This document shows positions 62,874 through 64,000 of a DNA stretch of 64,000 nt, piece after piece. Source of the stretch: Cuniculiplasma divulgatum (GTDB taxonomy: Archaea > Thermoplasmatota > Thermoplasmata > Thermoplasmatales > Thermoplasmataceae). Under the pieces are notes generated by a model, which was given only the letters and a program-made list of their open reading frames with translations, did no database searches and was not told where the DNA came from. Both the position numbers and the translations under genes were made by a program. How positions within the stretch are numbered: position 1 is the first letter of the stretch; each line of letters starts with the position of its first letter. Location of the stretch: positions 806,001 to 870,000 of the forward strand of contig CP133595.1 in the NCBI GenBank assembly GCA_031200235.1. Direction: 5' to 3'.

Positions 62874-63488
62874 ATGGCTGAAAACTGGCAAATAAAAGAC
62901 AAACTGAAGCCAAGCGGGCTGGATGGAATTTCTGACAAGCAGATAGATTACCATTTTGAAACCCACTACAAGGGCTATGTGAACAAGCTGAACGAGATCT
63001 GGGAGAAGCTCCCAAACGCAGACAGGAGCAAGGCGAACCAGAATTACAGTGAATTCAGGGAACTCAAGCTGGAGGAGACCTTCAACTTTGATGGATCACT
63101 CCTGCACGAAACCTACTTTGCAAACCTCGCAAAGGAACACGCTCCCGTGTCTGAATCCTTCAAGAAGCAGGTTGAGAAGGACTTCGGAAGTTATGAGAAG
63201 TGGGTTGAGGATTTCAAGGCAACTGGAGTTGCTTTCAGGGGCTGGAGCCTTTGCGTCTTCGACCTTAACACGGGAAAGCTGAGGAATGTCGGCGCCGATG
63301 TCCACAACACCAATGGCATATGGAATGCCATACTTGTGCTTGCCCTGGACGTCTATGAGCATGCATACTACACGGACTACGGACCAAAGAGAGCTCCATA
63401 CCTGGACGCCTTCCTGAAGAACGTGAAGTGGTCAGATGTGGAACAGAGGCTTGAAAAGGCCAAGAAAATGTATGAAATTTTCAAATAA
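62874..63488 (+). CDS. sod: Fe/Mn superoxide dismutase
   Basis: 204 residues. Metal ligands: His in HFETHYKGYV, His in LLHETYF, and Asp and His in ALDVYEHAYYTDYG. The helical hairpin N-terminus and the C-terminal alpha/beta domain are complete. It turns superoxide into peroxide and oxygen in the cytoplasm. An AGGTGA sequence (62864-62869) precedes the ATG, and the TATA element ttttatatta lies ~33 bases upstream. Metal choice between Fe and Mn is not settled. Confidence 0.95.
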   Translation: MAENWQIKDKLKPSGLDGISDKQIDYHFETHYKGYVNKLNEIWEKLPNADRSKANQNYSEFRELKLEETFNFDGSLLHETYFANLAKEHAPVSESFKKQVEKDFGSYEKWVEDFKATGVAFRGWSLCVFDLNTGKLRNVGADVHNTNGIWNAILVLALDVYEHAYYTDYGPKRAPYLDAFLKNVKWSDVEQRLEKAKKMYEIFK

Positions 63489-63493
63489 TCCCC

Positions 63494-63501
63494 TTTTTTT
63501 T
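63494..63501 (+). terminator. T8 tract after sod
   Basis: CCCC followed by eight T residues six bases past the sod stop, an archaeal-type intrinsic terminator. Confidence 0.5.
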
Positions 63502-63519
63502 GTTCAGTCGCAGACAATA

Positions 63520-63529
63520 ATATTTTAAC
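63520..63529 (+). promoter_or_regulatory. TATA box of ogg
   Basis: atattttaac is centred ~27 bases before the ATG at 63552, the leaderless spacing seen through the window. Confidence 0.5.
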
Positions 63530-63551
63530 CGGTTCATGATACAAAGGCAGA

Positions 63552-64000
63552 ATGGAGAAAACCCCTGTCCTGCCTTTCCGTGAATCAGATTTCGGGCCCT
63601 CTGTTGAGGGCATAGCCGATCTGATGAATTCCCCGTTCTCGCTGGAAGTCCAGGCTAAGGCCGCTGAATTCAGGAGCATGGGGCAGAAGTCAGCGGAAGA
63701 TCTCTTTGGGGAACTCTGTTTCTGCATCCTTGCTGCAAACACCTCTGCCGAGATGGGCCTCCGGACCCAGCTGTATATAGGGAACCACGGGTTCATAAAC
63801 TACCCGGAGGAAAAACTCAGGGATGAACTGAAGAAGGTGAAGTACAGGTTCTACAACCTCAGGAGCTCTTTCATAGTTAAAGCCAGACCAGTAATGTACA
63901 TGCTTCCGGACATTGCAAGGAGCATGGACCCATGGGAGGCCAGGGAATTCCTGGTGGAGAACGTCAAGGGCATAGGGTACAAGGAGGCATCACATTTCCT
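63552..64000 (+). CDS. ogg: 8-oxoguanine DNA glycosylase/AP lyase, Ogg2 type (3' truncated by window)
   Basis: 149 codons to the window edge from ATG 63552. The Ogg2 pattern is present: LFGELCFCILAANTSAEMGLR, YRFYNLRSSFIVKARPVM, and FLVENVKGIGYKEASHFL, the helix-hairpin-helix with the catalytic Lys (GYKEASHF). The Asp of the active site lies beyond the window. The enzyme removes oxidised guanine and nicks the abasic site, and sits beside sod, another oxidative-damage gene. Confidence 0.92.
   Translation, partial: MEKTPVLPFRESDFGPSVEGIADLMNSPFSLEVQAKAAEFRSMGQKSAEDLFGELCFCILAANTSAEMGLRTQLYIGNHGFINYPEEKLRDELKKVKYRFYNLRSSFIVKARPVMYMLPDIARSMDPWEAREFLVENVKGIGYKEASHF

Noticed and set aside
1-64000. 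CRISPR array
   Set aside because: No regularly spaced repeat of 24-37 bases was seen, and no cas gene; the Fe-S nuclease at 2-1423 is helicase-fused, not Cas4.

Overview
The window looks like the chromosome of a euryarchaeon of the Thermoplasmatales type. It carries the large subunit of the D-family DNA polymerase (DP2), archaeal D-aminoacyl-tRNA deacylase, a GPN-loop GTPase, Tsr3 and an Ogg2-type glycosylase. Most first genes of operons have a TATA element about 25 nt upstream of the start codon and no Shine-Dalgarno sequence, the leaderless pattern known from Thermoplasma relatives. Core genes are moderately GC-rich; several accessory blocks are visibly AT-rich. The species cannot be named from sequence alone.

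Layout. (1) 1-1423: 3' part of a UvrD/AddA-like helicase-nuclease. (2) 1424-24389: a ~23 kb accessory and defence island ending at a tRNA-Pro(TGG) gene with a tyrosine-recombinase remnant against its 3' end. It holds a NurA-HerA-DruA-like operon, a HEPN protein split at an A7 slippery run, a GIY-YIG/DUF6884 pair, a helical-repeat protein, two small proteins sharing an NRSNQMN motif, a short integrase, a PD-(D/E)XK nuclease, an IS256 element inserted in a reader-domain gene, McrBC, an IS1634-like transposase, a CBS-HEPN protein, an AbrB-type regulator and a pair of paralogous small genes. (3) 24773-31300: a six-gene operon for a hydrogenase-4-like membrane complex whose large subunit has lost the NiFe cysteines (Ehr-like). 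(4) 31315-43033: housekeeping genes (KaiC-like ATPase, sugar-acid dehydratase, aconitase, a TPR protein, glutamine synthetase, ValRS, DUF302). (5) 43204-47841: a second AT-rich accessory block between two decayed transposases, with a secreted glycine-rich protein, small membrane proteins and a short secreted peptide. (6) 47838-52695: ferritin-like protein and D-aminoacyl-tRNA deacylase, then an overlapping operon of a threonine-synthase-like PLP enzyme, a DUF1611/DgcN-like protein and a PP-loop protein, possibly acting on D-amino acids. (7) 52681-64000: Tsr3, two related membrane proteins (one ending in a ferredoxin domain), the tightly overlapping pyrG-SCP2-polC-GPN operon, a zinc-ribbon protein, superoxide dismutase and the start of ogg.

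The best candidates for an undescribed system are the NurA-HerA operon with a DUF4338/DruA-like third gene (1884-6039), and the PLP/DUF1611/PP-loop operon beside dtdA (48306-52695). No rRNA gene or CRISPR array was seen.
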